Shown: positions 45,087-53,088 of the stretch, piece by piece
How the letters are laid out: each line of letters starts with the position of its first letter
Numbering within the stretch: position 1 is the first letter of the stretch
Assembly: GCF_025336485.1 (NCBI RefSeq)
Contig: NZ_JAODAB010000001.1
Span: 310,001-374,000, forward strand
Source: Pseudomonas citri
GTDB lineage: Bacteria; Pseudomonadota; Gammaproteobacteria; Pseudomonadales; Pseudomonadaceae
Length of the DNA stretch: 64,000 nt
Direction of reading: 5' to 3'
Position numbers and translations under genes: made by a program
The notes under the pieces: model-generated
Seen by the model: the letters and a program-made list of their open reading frames with translations, nothing else
The model's database searches: none
Told to the model about the DNA's origin: nothing

Positions 45087-45417
45087 GGGAAGACCTCGGG
45101 GTATTGGGGTCGAGCATCCATGCCGGTAAGCGCATTGTCAGATGGATTGTTGTGTGCGCTTAACCCGTTATCGGCGGGGCTTTAGGTTTTTTACAGGGGA
45201 ATGTAAAAAAATATTTCTCAAGGGGCGACGTGTTGAAGGGCCCTGCACCGGAAGGGTTACCGGGAAGCCGCCTTCCAAAGTCGTCCAACGCCCCCTGGTT
45301 CGCTCAGTCAGCAGGCGCGGTGCCACAGCTGATTTGCGGTGTTTGATAAATCCGTTTGATCCGCGCCGCCGTCTGGGGTTTGATTGGGCCTTTCCCCTCG
45401 ATAAAAGGATCTTGTCC
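45087..45417. other. Divergent intergenic region between MCP and aldo/keto reductase
   Basis: This 331-base gap holds the sigma-28-like promoter of the chemoreceptor gene (45168-45193) and a hairpin-like TTTTTTACA/TGTAAAAAA inverted repeat at 45187-45210. I see no gene in it. Some frames stay open into the aldo/keto reductase gene but lack family similarity. Confidence 0.6.
45168..45193 (-). promoter_or_regulatory. Sigma-28 (FliA)-like promoter of the chemoreceptor gene
   Basis: On the minus strand TAAA (45193-45190), 14 bases, then GCCGATAA (45175-45168) match the FliA consensus TAAA-N15-GCCGATAA, with a perfect -10 element and a spacer one base short. It would give a leader of about 75 bases. 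Confidence 0.65.
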
Positions 45418-46431
45418 ATGAGCTACCGCACACTAGGCCATTCCGGGTTACACGTCTCGACCCTGACCCTGGGCACCATGATGTTCGGCGAACAGACCAG
45501 CACCGAGGACTCGTTGCGGATCATCGACAAGGCCTGGGACCAGGGCATCAATTTCATCGACACGGCGGATGTCTACACCAACGGCCGCTCCGAGGAAATC
45601 GTCGGCGAGGCGATTGCCAGCCGTCGCCAGGAATGGGTGCTGGCGACCAAGGTCGGCTTCGGCCCGCTGGATGGCGTTCCCAACCGCAGCGGCTTGAGTC
45701 GCAAACACATTTTCAATGGGATCGAGGCCAGCCTCACACGCCTGGGCACCGATTACCTGGACATCTATTACCTGCACCGCGAAGACCACAACACGCCCCT
45801 GCACGTCACGGTGTCGGCCATTGGCGATTTGATCCGCCAAGGCAAGATCCGCTACTGGGGCCTGTCGAACTACCGTGCCTGGCGCATCGCCGAGGTGATT
45901 CGGATCGCCGACAGCCTGGGCGTCGACCGGCCGGTGATCAGCCAGCCGCTGTACAACATCGTCAACCGCCAGGCGGAAACCGAGCAGATCACCGCCGCGC
46001 AGAATTATGGCCTCGGCGTGGTGCCCTACAGCCCCCTGGCCCGTGGCGTGCTCAGCGGCAAGTACGCGCCCGACGTGGCACCGGACGCCAACAGCCGCGC
46101 CGGTCGCCAGGACAAGCGCATCCTGGAGGTCGAATGGCGGGTCGAGTCCCTGCGCATCGCCCAGCAGATCCAGCAATACACCCGGGATCGCGGCGTGGGG
46201 ATCGTCGAGTTCGCCATTGCCTGGGTCCTGAACAATCGCGCCGTCACTTCGGCCATCGTCGGCCCGCGCACCGAAGAACAGTGGGACGCCTATACCAAGG
46301 CGCAGGCCGTGACGATCAGCGCAGAAGATGAAGCCTTCATCGATTCGCTGGTGACGCCAGGGCACGCCTCGACACCGGGGTTCAATGACCTGAGCCACTT
46401 CGTGCCGGGGCGGGTGCCGTATACCTCGTAA
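45418..46431 (+). CDS. Aldo/keto reductase
   Basis: This 337-residue NADPH-dependent reductase starts MSYRTLGHSGLHVSTLTLGT. It has the AKR catalytic tetrad region (NFIDTADVYTNGRSEEIVG for Asp/Tyr, VLATKVGFGP for Lys, YYLHREDHNTP for His) and the cofactor segment AIVGPRTEEQW. AAAAGGATCTTGTCC precedes the ATG; an in-frame upstream extension of 92 codons has no homologous character. The substrate is unknown. Confidence 0.92.
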   Translation: MSYRTLGHSGLHVSTLTLGTMMFGEQTSTEDSLRIIDKAWDQGINFIDTADVYTNGRSEEIVGEAIASRRQEWVLATKVGFGPLDGVPNRSGLSRKHIFNGIEASLTRLGTDYLDIYYLHREDHNTPLHVTVSAIGDLIRQGKIRYWGLSNYRAWRIAEVIRIADSLGVDRPVISQPLYNIVNRQAETEQITAAQNYGLGVVPYSPLARGVLSGKYAPDVAPDANSRAGRQDKRILEVEWRVESLRIAQQIQQYTRDRGVGIVEFAIAWVLNNRAVTSAIVGPRTEEQWDAYTKAQAVTISAEDEAFIDSLVTPGHASTPGFNDLSHFVPGRVPYTS

Positions 46432-46449
46432 TATCAGGGAGACTTAATC

Positions 46450-46537
46450 TGTGGGGGCAAGGCTTGCTCGCGATGCAGACAGCTTGGTTCACCAAAGACC
46501 GCATCGCCTTCATCGCGGGCAAGCCTTGCCCCCACAG
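46450..46537. repeat. Inverted REP pair
   Basis: TGTGGGGGCAAGGCTTGCTC and GGCAAGCCTTGCCCCCACAG are inverted copies about 50 bases apart, between the aldo/keto reductase and rarD genes. Confidence 0.75.
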
Positions 46538-46617
46538 GGCTTTCACAGGCTTTGTTTCCACATTGAATCCCCTTGCCGCAGGTAGGGTGTTGATTGATCG
46601 TCCTCCAGAGAATCACC

Positions 46618-47502
46618 GTGTCCAAAGGCATCGCTCTCTCGGTCTCGGCCTCCGCGCTGTTCGCCGTCATGTACTACTACACCTCGCTGTTGTCCCCCCT
46701 GTCCGGCGAGGAAATCTTCGGCTGGCGAATGCTGCTGACAATGCCGTGCATGACGGCGTTCCTGCTCGTTACCCGGGAATGGCCCCTGGTGACGACACTG
46801 GTCCGACGCCTGATCGCCACGCCGCGCCTGTGGTTCGCGGCAATCGCGTCTTCGGTGCTGATGTCGTTGCAACTGTGGTTGTTCATGTGGGCGCCGCTCA
46901 ACGGCTACAGCCTGGACGTGTCGCTGGGGTATTTCCTGCTGCCGCTGTCGATGGTGCTGACCGGGCGCCTCGTCTATGGCGAACGCCTGTCCTATTTCCA
47001 GAAAATCGCCGTGTTCCTCGCCACCGTCGGCGTCTTGAACGAGCTGTACCAGATGGGCGGTTTTTCCTGGGCGACCTTGCTGGTGGTGGTGGGTTATCCG
47101 TTCTATTTCATCCTGCGAAAGCGCATCAAGACCGACAACCTGGGCGGGCTCTGGCTGGACATGACCCTGGCATTGCCCGCCGCCTTCTGGTTCGTGCACA
47201 ACGGTGAACAAGGGTTCGGGGTGTTCGACCAGCACCCGTGGCTGTCGCTGCTGATTCCTGTGCTCGGGGTGATCAGCGCTTCGGCGCTGGTGACCTACAT
47301 CGTCGCCAGCCGACTGCTGTCGTTCAGCCTGTTCGGGCTACTGAGTTATGTCGAACCGGTCTTGCTGCTGTGCGTGGCGCTGTTGCTGGGCGAAAGTATC
47401 CAGGCCGGTGAATGGCTGACCTACATCCCCATCTGGCTGGCGGTGGTGGTGCTGGTGTTCGAAGGGTTCAAGCACCTGATGCGGCAACGACGCCGGACTT
47501 GA
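46618..47502 (+). CDS. rarD: EamA/RarD-type transporter
   Basis: This 294-residue drug/metabolite transporter has about ten membrane helices. The sequence SKGIALSVSASALFAVMYYY, FGWRMLLTMP, YSLDVSLGYFLLPL and FGLLSYVEPVLLL match the RarD subfamily. I choose a GTG start because it gives the usual MSKG opening; a TTG eight codons earlier also keeps the frame open. The substrate is not known for the family here. Confidence 0.85.
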   Translation: MSKGIALSVSASALFAVMYYYTSLLSPLSGEEIFGWRMLLTMPCMTAFLLVTREWPLVTTLVRRLIATPRLWFAAIASSVLMSLQLWLFMWAPLNGYSLDVSLGYFLLPLSMVLTGRLVYGERLSYFQKIAVFLATVGVLNELYQMGGFSWATLLVVVGYPFYFILRKRIKTDNLGGLWLDMTLALPAAFWFVHNGEQGFGVFDQHPWLSLLIPVLGVISASALVTYIVASRLLSFSLFGLLSYVEPVLLLCVALLLGESIQAGEWLTYIPIWLAVVVLVFEGFKHLMRQRRRT

Positions 47503-47535
47503 GCCCCCCAAACCCGGGCCTGCGCCGAGCGATAA

Positions 47536-47567
47536 AAACCCGCCAGGCATCACTGCCGGGCGGGTTT
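47536..47567. terminator. Bidirectional terminator between rarD and hpd
   Basis: AAACCCGCC and GGCGGGTTT form a 9-bp stem. On the minus strand it ends in GGCGGGTTTTTATC, a good intrinsic terminator for hpd. On the plus strand GGGTTTCTC gives a weaker one for rarD. Confidence 0.75.
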
Positions 47568-47582
47568 CTCATGAATCAGGCA

Positions 47583-48659
47583 TTAGTCGGTCGCCAGCAC
47601 CCCACGCCGCACCTGGTCGCGCTCGATGGATTCGAACAGTGCCTTGAAATTACCTTCACCAAAGCCATCGTCGCCCTTGCGCTGGATGAACTCGAAGAAC
47701 ACCGGGCCCATCAGTGTTTCCGAGAAGATCTGCAGCAGCAGGCGCTTATCGTCCGGGTTGGACGAACCGTCCAGCAGGATCCCGCGCGATTGCAGTTCGG
47801 CAACCGGCTCGCCATGGTTCGGCAGACGGCCTTCGAGCATTTCGTAGTAGGTATCCGGCGGTGCGGTCATGAAGCGCATGCCGATCTTCTTCAGCGCGTC
47901 CCAGGTCTTGACCAGGTCATCGGTGAGGAACGCCACGTGCTGGATGCCTTCGCCGTTGAACTGCATCAGGAACTCTTCGATCTGCCCGGCGCCCTTGGAC
48001 GATTCTTCGTTCAGCGGGATGCGGATCATGCCATCCGGGGCGGTCATCGCCTTGGAAGTCAGGCCGGTGTATTCGCCCTTGATGTCGAAGTAACGGATCT
48101 CGCGGAAGTTGAACAGCTTCTCGTAGAAGCCGGCCCAGTAGGCCATGCGCCCGCGGTACACGTTGTGGGTCAGGTGATCGATGATCTTCAGGCCCGCGCC
48201 CGCCGGATGACGGTCGACGCCTTCAAGGAACACGAAATCGATGTCGTAGATCGAGCTGCCTTCGCCAAAACGGTCGATCAGGTACAGCGGCGCGCCGCCA
48301 ATGCCCTTGATCGCCGGCAGGTTCAGCTCCATCGGGCCGGTTTCGATGTGGATCGGCTGCGCGCCGAGTTCCAGGGCGCGCTTGTAGGCCTGCTGCGAAT
48401 CCTTGACGCGAAACGCCATGCCGCACACCGATGGACCATGCTCAGCCGCAAAATACGACGCCACGCTGTGGGGTTCGTTGTTGAGGATCAGGTTGATCGC
48501 ACCCTGGCGATACAGGTGCACGTCCTTGGAACGGTGCGTGGCGACTTTGCTGAAGCCCATGATCTCGAAGATCGGCTCCAGGGTGTTGGGGGTCGGGGAT
48601 GCGAATTCGATGAATTCAAAACCCATCAGGCCCATGGGGTTTTCGTATAGATCTGCCAT
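47583..48659 (-). CDS. hpd: 4-hydroxyphenylpyruvate dioxygenase
   Basis: This 358-residue non-haem iron enzyme converts 4-hydroxyphenylpyruvate to homogentisate in tyrosine catabolism. The two iron-binding histidines are in [12 protein letters not shown] and [12 protein letters not shown] and the glutamate is in [22 protein letters not shown] and the length are typical of Pseudomonas HPPD. The gene stands alone; no regulator or downstream tyrosine-pathway gene is adjacent. Confidence 0.96.
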   Translation of the reverse strand: MADLYENPMGLMGFEFIEFASPTPNTLEPIFEIMGFSKVATHRSKDVHLYRQGAINLILNNEPHSVASYFAAEHGPSVCGMAFRVKDSQQAYKRALELGAQPIHIETGPMELNLPAIKGIGGAPLYLIDRFGEGSSIYDIDFVFLEGVDRHPAGAGLKIIDHLTHNVYRGRMAYWAGFYEKLFNFREIRYFDIKGEYTGLTSKAMTAPDGMIRIPLNEESSKGAGQIEEFLMQFNGEGIQHVAFLTDDLVKTWDALKKIGMRFMTAPPDTYYEMLEGRLPNHGEPVAELQSRGILLDGSSNPDDKRLLLQIFSETLMGPVFFEFIQRKGDDGFGEGNFKALFESIERDQVRRGVLATD

Positions 48660-48673
48660 GTCGGCGCCTCATC

Positions 48674-48766
48674 ATGTTTATCAATCAACGGGAACGTCAG
48701 TTGCTGGACATGCTGGAGGCGCGCGGTGGCGCGCAGGAAATGCCGCGAACGCTGCGGGCGAGGTAA
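48674..48766 (+). other. Possible 30-codon reading-frame remnant
   Basis: An ATG at 48674 opens MFINQRERQLLDMLEARGG and stops after 30 codons. The opening resembles the start of a DeoR- or GntR-type helix-turn-helix protein, so this may be the broken 5' end of a lost regulator gene divergent from hpd. The rest of the spacer to 48907 holds nothing recognisable. The similarity is faint. Confidence 0.2.
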
Positions 48767-48907
48767 TCGCCGTAGATCAGTTGAAACCCAAGTATCTTCA
48801 TGTCGACCCAAGGCTCTTGCGGGCGAAGCTTCTGTTACCAGAAGACATTATTCTTATATGCGTAAATCGATTCTACACAGCGTAACCCGTTTTGTCCGCC
48901 TCCCGTA

Positions 48908-49852
48908 TCAAAGCGTCTTTTGCGCCGGACGTGCAAGAGGTTTGTTGCACAGGAAAATGCCCAGCAGGATCATGCCCCCGCCGACGTACATCAGGGCGGA
49001 CAGCCGTTCGTCGAGCAACAGTGCACCGAGCAAGACTGCGGTCAGGGGATTGAGGGCGATGAACACACCAGAGCGGGTTGCGCCGATCCGTCGGATACCG
49101 TCATACCAGGCGATGTAGGCCAGGGCCGAGCCCAGCACGCCAAGGTACAACAGGCTCAGCCATTGCCCCGCGCCGAGCCCGCCCAGGGTTTCGAAGCGAA
49201 CCTCGCCCGTCGCCGAGCAGGCCAGCCACAGCATCAACGTACCCAGCAGGATCGACCAGGTCACGGTTTGCAAAGGGCCGAGGCTGTCATTCAGGTTCCT
49301 GGAGAACAGCGAATAAATACCCCAGCCCAATACACAGCCAAAAATCAGCAGGTCGCCGATCCACCCCTGGGCAGCGCCTTGCAACAAGGCCGGATCACGA
49401 CTGACGATCACCCACCCCGCCCCGCCAATGCACAACAGGATACCTGCCACTTTCAACCGGCCCAGTCGTTCCTTGAACAACCCCCAGGACGCCAGCCCGA
49501 TCACCGCCGGGTTCAAGGCCACGATCAGCGAGGCGCGTGACGCATTGATGTATTGCAAGCCGTGGAAGAAACACAGGTTGTAAAAAAAAATGCCGAAAAA
49601 ACCCAGCGCAGCCAGTTGCAGCCCTTGCTTCAGGCTGGGCCTGGCGAGCGGGATCCCGGCCAGCCCGAGGAACAGCAACAGTGCGATGCTCGCCAGCGCA
49701 AAGCGCAGGCTGGCGGCAAACATCGGTGTCAGCGCGCCGGCCAGCATTCTGCCGGCCACGAAGGTGCCGCCCCAGATCATGGTGACCATGGCGAGCTTGA
49801 GGTAGACCGGCAGGTCAGACGGGGCGGTAACGGGTTGTTCGAGGGCTTTCAT
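48908..49852 (-). CDS. EamA-family (DMT) transporter
   Basis: This 314-residue membrane protein has ten predicted helices in two EamA repeats (MIWGGTFVAGRMLAGALTP, RASLIVALNPAVIGLASW; second repeat GWGIYSLFSRNLND, RSGVFIALNPLTAVLLGALL). It probably exports a small metabolite or amino acid. It is divergent from a LysR gene, the usual arrangement for a regulated exporter. Confidence 0.9.
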   Translation of the reverse strand: MKALEQPVTAPSDLPVYLKLAMVTMIWGGTFVAGRMLAGALTPMFAASLRFALASIALLLFLGLAGIPLARPSLKQGLQLAALGFFGIFFYNLCFFHGLQYINASRASLIVALNPAVIGLASWGLFKERLGRLKVAGILLCIGGAGWVIVSRDPALLQGAAQGWIGDLLIFGCVLGWGIYSLFSRNLNDSLGPLQTVTWSILLGTLMLWLACSATGEVRFETLGGLGAGQWLSLLYLGVLGSALAYIAWYDGIRRIGATRSGVFIALNPLTAVLLGALLLDERLSALMYVGGGMILLGIFLCNKPLARPAQKTL

Positions 49853-49880
49853 GGTTTCACCACATTGAGATCAGTCGACG

Positions 49881-49908
49881 GTGGCGAGGGAGCAAGCTCC
49901 CTCGCCAC
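49881..49908. repeat. Perfect REP hairpin
   Basis: GTGGCGAGGGAGC and GCTCCCTCGCCAC arms form a perfect hairpin between the divergent DMT and LysR genes, in what should be the promoter region. Confidence 0.75.
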
Positions 49909-49998
49909 GGAAAAGCGCCTGGGGCCACAGTTCCGTGTACAAGAGCGGTGAGGTATTGTCTGACTCATGTTCGATCATCGTAAAATGAGCAATCCCTC

Positions 49999-50871
49999 AT
50001 GACCCTCACCCAACTCGAGATCTTCTCCCATGTCGCCGAACTGCGGGGGTTCACCGCCGCGGCGACGCGTTTGGGGATCAGCCAGTCCGCGGTGTCCCAT
50101 GCCATCAAGTCTTTGGAACAGGAACTGGGCGTGGAGCTGTTCAAGCGCCATCCATCGTTGGTGGAACCCAGCGACATTGGCCAACAACTGCTGTTGCGGG
50201 CCCGCGCCATGCTCGGGCTGGCGAACACCTTGCGCCAGGAGGCCGCCGATGCGCGCGGCATGCGCCGTGGCACCTTGCGCATCGGCTCGTTCGGGCCGAC
50301 TTCGACGATGAAGCTGCTGCCGACCATCCTGCAACGCTACCGGGCCATACATCCGGGGATCGAAGTGCACATCGACGAAGGACCGGACCGGCAAGTCATC
50401 CAGTGGCTGGATGAACGACGGATCGACGTCGGCTTCGTGGTGCTGCCCGAAGACCGTTTCGATACCTTCGCACTGATGGAGGACCAGATGGTCGCCCTGC
50501 TACCCACTGCCCATCCACTGGCAGGCCACGCCAGCCTGGACCTCAAGGATTTGTGCAACGATCCCTTCGTACTCACCGAAGCTGGATCGTCCGAGCTGGT
50601 CACGCGCCTGTTCAATAGCGCACGCCTCACACCCAATGTGCGTTATCGCTGCGCCCAACTGCTCAGCACCCTGGACGTGGTACGGCGCGGCGACGCCGTG
50701 ACAGTGGTGTCGGAAGGCTCGCTACCGGGCGGTGAAAACCCGGGCTTCGTCACGCGGCCGTTGTCGCCACGCATCCCGCGCCAGATCGGCCTGGCCGTGC
50801 TGGACAGCCGCCAGGCCTCCCCCGCCACTCTGGCGTTCATCGAACTGGCCCGCCAGTTATCGACGCCCTGA
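49999..50871 (+). CDS. LysR-family transcriptional regulator
   Basis: This 290-residue LysR-type regulator has an N-terminal helix-turn-helix (LTQLEIFSHVAELRGFTAAA, GISQSAVSHAIKSLEQELG) and a C-terminal effector-binding domain (about 90-290; LRIGSFGPTSTMKLLPTIL). It lies divergently beside the EamA transporter gene and is a good candidate to control it. Confidence 0.93.
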   Translation: MTLTQLEIFSHVAELRGFTAAATRLGISQSAVSHAIKSLEQELGVELFKRHPSLVEPSDIGQQLLLRARAMLGLANTLRQEAADARGMRRGTLRIGSFGPTSTMKLLPTILQRYRAIHPGIEVHIDEGPDRQVIQWLDERRIDVGFVVLPEDRFDTFALMEDQMVALLPTAHPLAGHASLDLKDLCNDPFVLTEAGSSELVTRLFNSARLTPNVRYRCAQLLSTLDVVRRGDAVTVVSEGSLPGGENPGFVTRPLSPRIPRQIGLAVLDSRQASPATLAFIELARQLSTP

Positions 50872-51185
50872 TACGGCATTGCACGAGACATGATGGGTGC
50901 GAGAATAATATTTGATCCTCCGTGAACAGGACTTAATTGCCCGTAACATTAGTGGCAATTACCCACCGCCCAGCTATTGGCAGCAACCCGTCAACGGATA
51001 AAAGCGTTTGCTGTTGTTACATAGCGAAAAAGTTACGATTTACACTTGGCGGATTAACTACTACAATTTTTTTACCTGTGCTGGATAGCAGGAGATTGAT
51101 TCTCACCGGGTCGCTTCAAAGCGCTTGGCTTATAGCTTTGCTTGCGGTTGGTATCAGCCAAAATAATCTGATTGGAGTAACGATT
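50872..51185. other. mvaU upstream region
   Basis: This 314-base gap contains the strong mvaU promoter (51039-51067) and a roughly 110-base AT-rich leader before the TTG start. Part of it stays open in the mvaU frame but has no protein-like character. No other gene is seen. Confidence 0.6.
51039..51067 (+). promoter_or_regulatory. Sigma-70 promoter of mvaU
   Basis: TTTACA (51039-51044), a 17-base spacer and TACAAT (51062-51067) match the consensus at 10 of 12 positions. The predicted leader to the TTG start is about 110 bases. Confidence 0.65.
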
Positions 51186-51551
51186 TTGTCCAGACTCGCT
51201 GAATTTCGTGCAGCCGAAAAGGCCCTTCAAGAGCAACTCAAGCAGCTGGAATCGCTGAAGAACGATGCCGGGCTCAAGAAAGAAATCGAATTCGAAGAAA
51301 AGCTCCAGGGGCTGATGAAAACCTACGGCAAGAGCCTGCGCGACATCGTCGCGATCCTCGACCCGAACCCGTCCAAAGCAGGCCTGCAATCGAGCAAACC
51401 CACCAAGACCCGCCGTGCGCGCGTGGTGAAGGTTTATCAGAACCCGCACACCGGCGAGCTGATCGAAACCAAGGGTGGCAATCACCGCGGCCTCAAAGCC
51501 TGGAAAGAACAATACGGTGCGGCCACCGTCGATTCCTGGTTGCGTGGCTGA
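51186..51551 (+). CDS. mvaU: MvaT/MvaU-family H-NS-like nucleoid protein
   Basis: This 121-residue xenogeneic silencer has an N-terminal coiled coil for oligomerisation (SRLAEFRAAEKALQEQLKQL, KEIEFEEKLQGLMKTYGKSL) and a C-terminal AT-hook-like DNA-binding domain (YQNPHTGELIETKGGNHRGL). The N-terminus resembles MvaU more than MvaT. The start is TTG, chosen because GGAG lies eight bases before it and gives the normal family length. These proteins bind AT-rich foreign DNA, such as the AT-rich block earlier in this window. Confidence 0.9.
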   Translation: MSRLAEFRAAEKALQEQLKQLESLKNDAGLKKEIEFEEKLQGLMKTYGKSLRDIVAILDPNPSKAGLQSSKPTKTRRARVVKVYQNPHTGELIETKGGNHRGLKAWKEQYGAATVDSWLRG

Positions 51552-51567
51552 CAGCCTTTTGAACGCA

Positions 51568-51597
51568 AAGCCCTGAGTATTCTCAGGGCTTTTTTAT
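51568..51597 (+). terminator. Intrinsic terminator of mvaU
   Basis: AAGCCCTGAG-TATT-CTCAGGGCTT followed by TTTTTATT: a 10-bp perfect stem with a T tract, 16 bases after the mvaU stop. Confidence 0.9.
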
Positions 51598-51624
51598 TGA
51601 GCGCAACTTTTCGACTAACCAGCC

Positions 51625-52152
51625 TTATAGTTTCAGGCTGTTTCGCACAGCCTGTATTTCATCCTGGCTATCAACAAACACCTGCGCCTGTCCGGCATAG
51701 GACAGCACATAAGCCCTGCCGTCATTTAATGCCGCAACGAGTGCCTGAGACAGTACGTGCTGCCCATTCTGCGTGATTGTGCAAGTGGTCTCCAAGGCTG
51801 TTACCCCACCCAACATGGACGCATGAATCTTATTGCAGGCACTTTGGTAACCGCCTCGGAAAAAATCCTTCTGAATTGATTTACGCATTTCCAGCAACAC
51901 ACCTTGCAAGTTGACCTGATGGCCAGATTCGACTGGCGTCGTGGTCAGTTCCATGACCATCAAGGCATTACCCGCCGGATCGCTCTTGGTCGCACGCTGC
52001 CGGGAAGTTCCAGGCGCGGTCGCGGTGTCGGCGGGCAACGGCTCGACGGCCCAGCCCCGGGGCCACGTCACCTGCGGCTCGGCGGCCTGGACGGCGACAC
52101 TCGCGATAACGGCAAACAGAGAGACACAAAGCGAAAGGAACAGTCGGATCAT
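51625..52152 (-). CDS. DUF4946 family exported protein
   Basis: This 175-residue protein has a signal peptide (MIRLFLSLCVSLFAVIASVA, cleavage near VQAAEP). Its body contains VTWPRGWAVEPLP, NLQGVLLEMRKSIQKDFF, ALETTCTITQNGQHVLSQ and AVRNSLKL, which I recognise as DUF4946, a Pseudomonas family of unknown function. It is probably periplasmic. A GTG four codons earlier is an alternative start; neither has a strong ribosome binding site. Confidence 0.8.
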   Translation of the reverse strand: MIRLFLSLCVSLFAVIASVAVQAAEPQVTWPRGWAVEPLPADTATAPGTSRQRATKSDPAGNALMVMELTTTPVESGHQVNLQGVLLEMRKSIQKDFFRGGYQSACNKIHASMLGGVTALETTCTITQNGQHVLSQALVAALNDGRAYVLSYAGQAQVFVDSQDEIQAVRNSLKL

Positions 52153-52491
52153 TGCGTTTGACACCCAGGGCCGAGCGCTAGGCTCGTACGAAAAGTCTTG
52201 AGACGAAGGTCAGGCAAGGCGAAAGCAGCCGAGCAAGCGCAGTGTACTGGAGTACATGAGCATTGCGATCGGACTCGCGCACGAGGCTGTTTTCAACGCA
52301 GCATGAACGAGTATCAAGGCTTTTCGTACAGAGCCTAAAGTCTGAGGCCCGGGACAGGACCAGGCAAGGCGTTTGGCGATGCCAGGCCCCTTGCGTATCA
52401 TGACCTGCCTGCAAGGAAGCCGTCTGACGCAAGCCCAGGAACCGTCGTAGTCATTACGACGCCGTTTGCCCCACTTTTTTCCGGAGGGCCC
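52153..52491. other. Intergenic region with MITE-like element upstream of gloA
   Basis: This 339-base gap contains the 157-base element with terminal inverted repeats at 52180-52336 and, beyond it, only the gloA leader. I see no gene. Confidence 0.6.
52180..52336. mobile_element. MITE-like element with terminal inverted repeats
   Basis: The left end AGGCTCGTACGAAAAG and the right end CTTTTCGTACAGAGCCT are inverted copies differing by a single missing base. The 157-base interior has no gene but contains a TGTACT-GG-AGTACA hairpin at about 52242-52255. If the element is taken as GGCTC...GAGCC, both flanks are the dinucleotide TA, as expected for a Tc1/mariner- or IS630-type target duplication. 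The parent transposase is not in the window. Confidence 0.6.
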
Positions 52492-53013
52492 ATGAGCCTG
52501 CAAGAACTCAATACATTCCCGGGCGTCACTGCCCAACCCGATGCCGCCACAGCCCGATTCGTCTTCAACCACACCATGCTGCGGGTCAAGGACATCACCC
52601 GGTCGCTGGATTTCTACACCCGCGTGCTGGGTTTCTCGCTGGTGGAAAAACGCGATTTCCCGGAGGCTGAATTCAGCCTGTATTTCCTGGCGCTGGTGGA
52701 CAAGAGCCAGATTCCGGCAGACGCCGCGGCGCGTACCGAATGGATGAAATCAATTCCGGGCATCCTGGAACTGACCCATAACCATGGCACGGAAAACGAC
52801 CCGGCGTTCGCCTACCACAACGGCAACACCGATCCACGCGGCTTCGGTCACATCTGCATCTCAGTGCCGGACGTCGTCGCCGCCTGCGAACGCTTCGAAG
52901 CCCTGGGCTGTGACTTCCAGAAGCGCCTGAGCGACGGTCGCATGAAAAGCCTGGCCTTCATCAAGGACCCGGATGGCTACTGGGTGGAAATCATCCAGCC
53001 GGCACCGCTGTAA
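52492..53013 (+). CDS. gloA: Lactoylglutathione lyase (glyoxalase I)
   Basis: This 173-residue glyoxalase I converts the methylglyoxal-glutathione adduct to S-lactoylglutathione. Metal ligands fit the pattern: H in [21 protein letters not shown] in [12 protein letters not shown] in [12 protein letters not shown] and E in [23 protein letters not shown] precedes the ATG. It is followed by a strong terminator shared with the convergent ahpF. Confidence 0.94.
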   Translation: MSLQELNTFPGVTAQPDAATARFVFNHTMLRVKDITRSLDFYTRVLGFSLVEKRDFPEAEFSLYFLALVDKSQIPADAAARTEWMKSIPGILELTHNHGTENDPAFAYHNGNTDPRGFGHICISVPDVVAACERFEALGCDFQKRLSDGRMKSLAFIKDPDGYWVEIIQPAPL

Positions 53014-53035
53014 GCGATACCGCCGCCCATAAAGC

Positions 53036-53075
53036 AAAACCCCATGAGCCACGGCCCATGGGGTTTTGTTTTTCC
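53036..53075. terminator. Terminator between gloA and ahpF
   Basis: AAAACCCCATG and CATGGGGTTTT form a perfect 11-bp stem followed by a T-rich run on the plus strand. It would terminate gloA and probably also the convergent ahpF. Confidence 0.9.
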
Positions 53076-53088
53076 AGCAGTCGATTGT

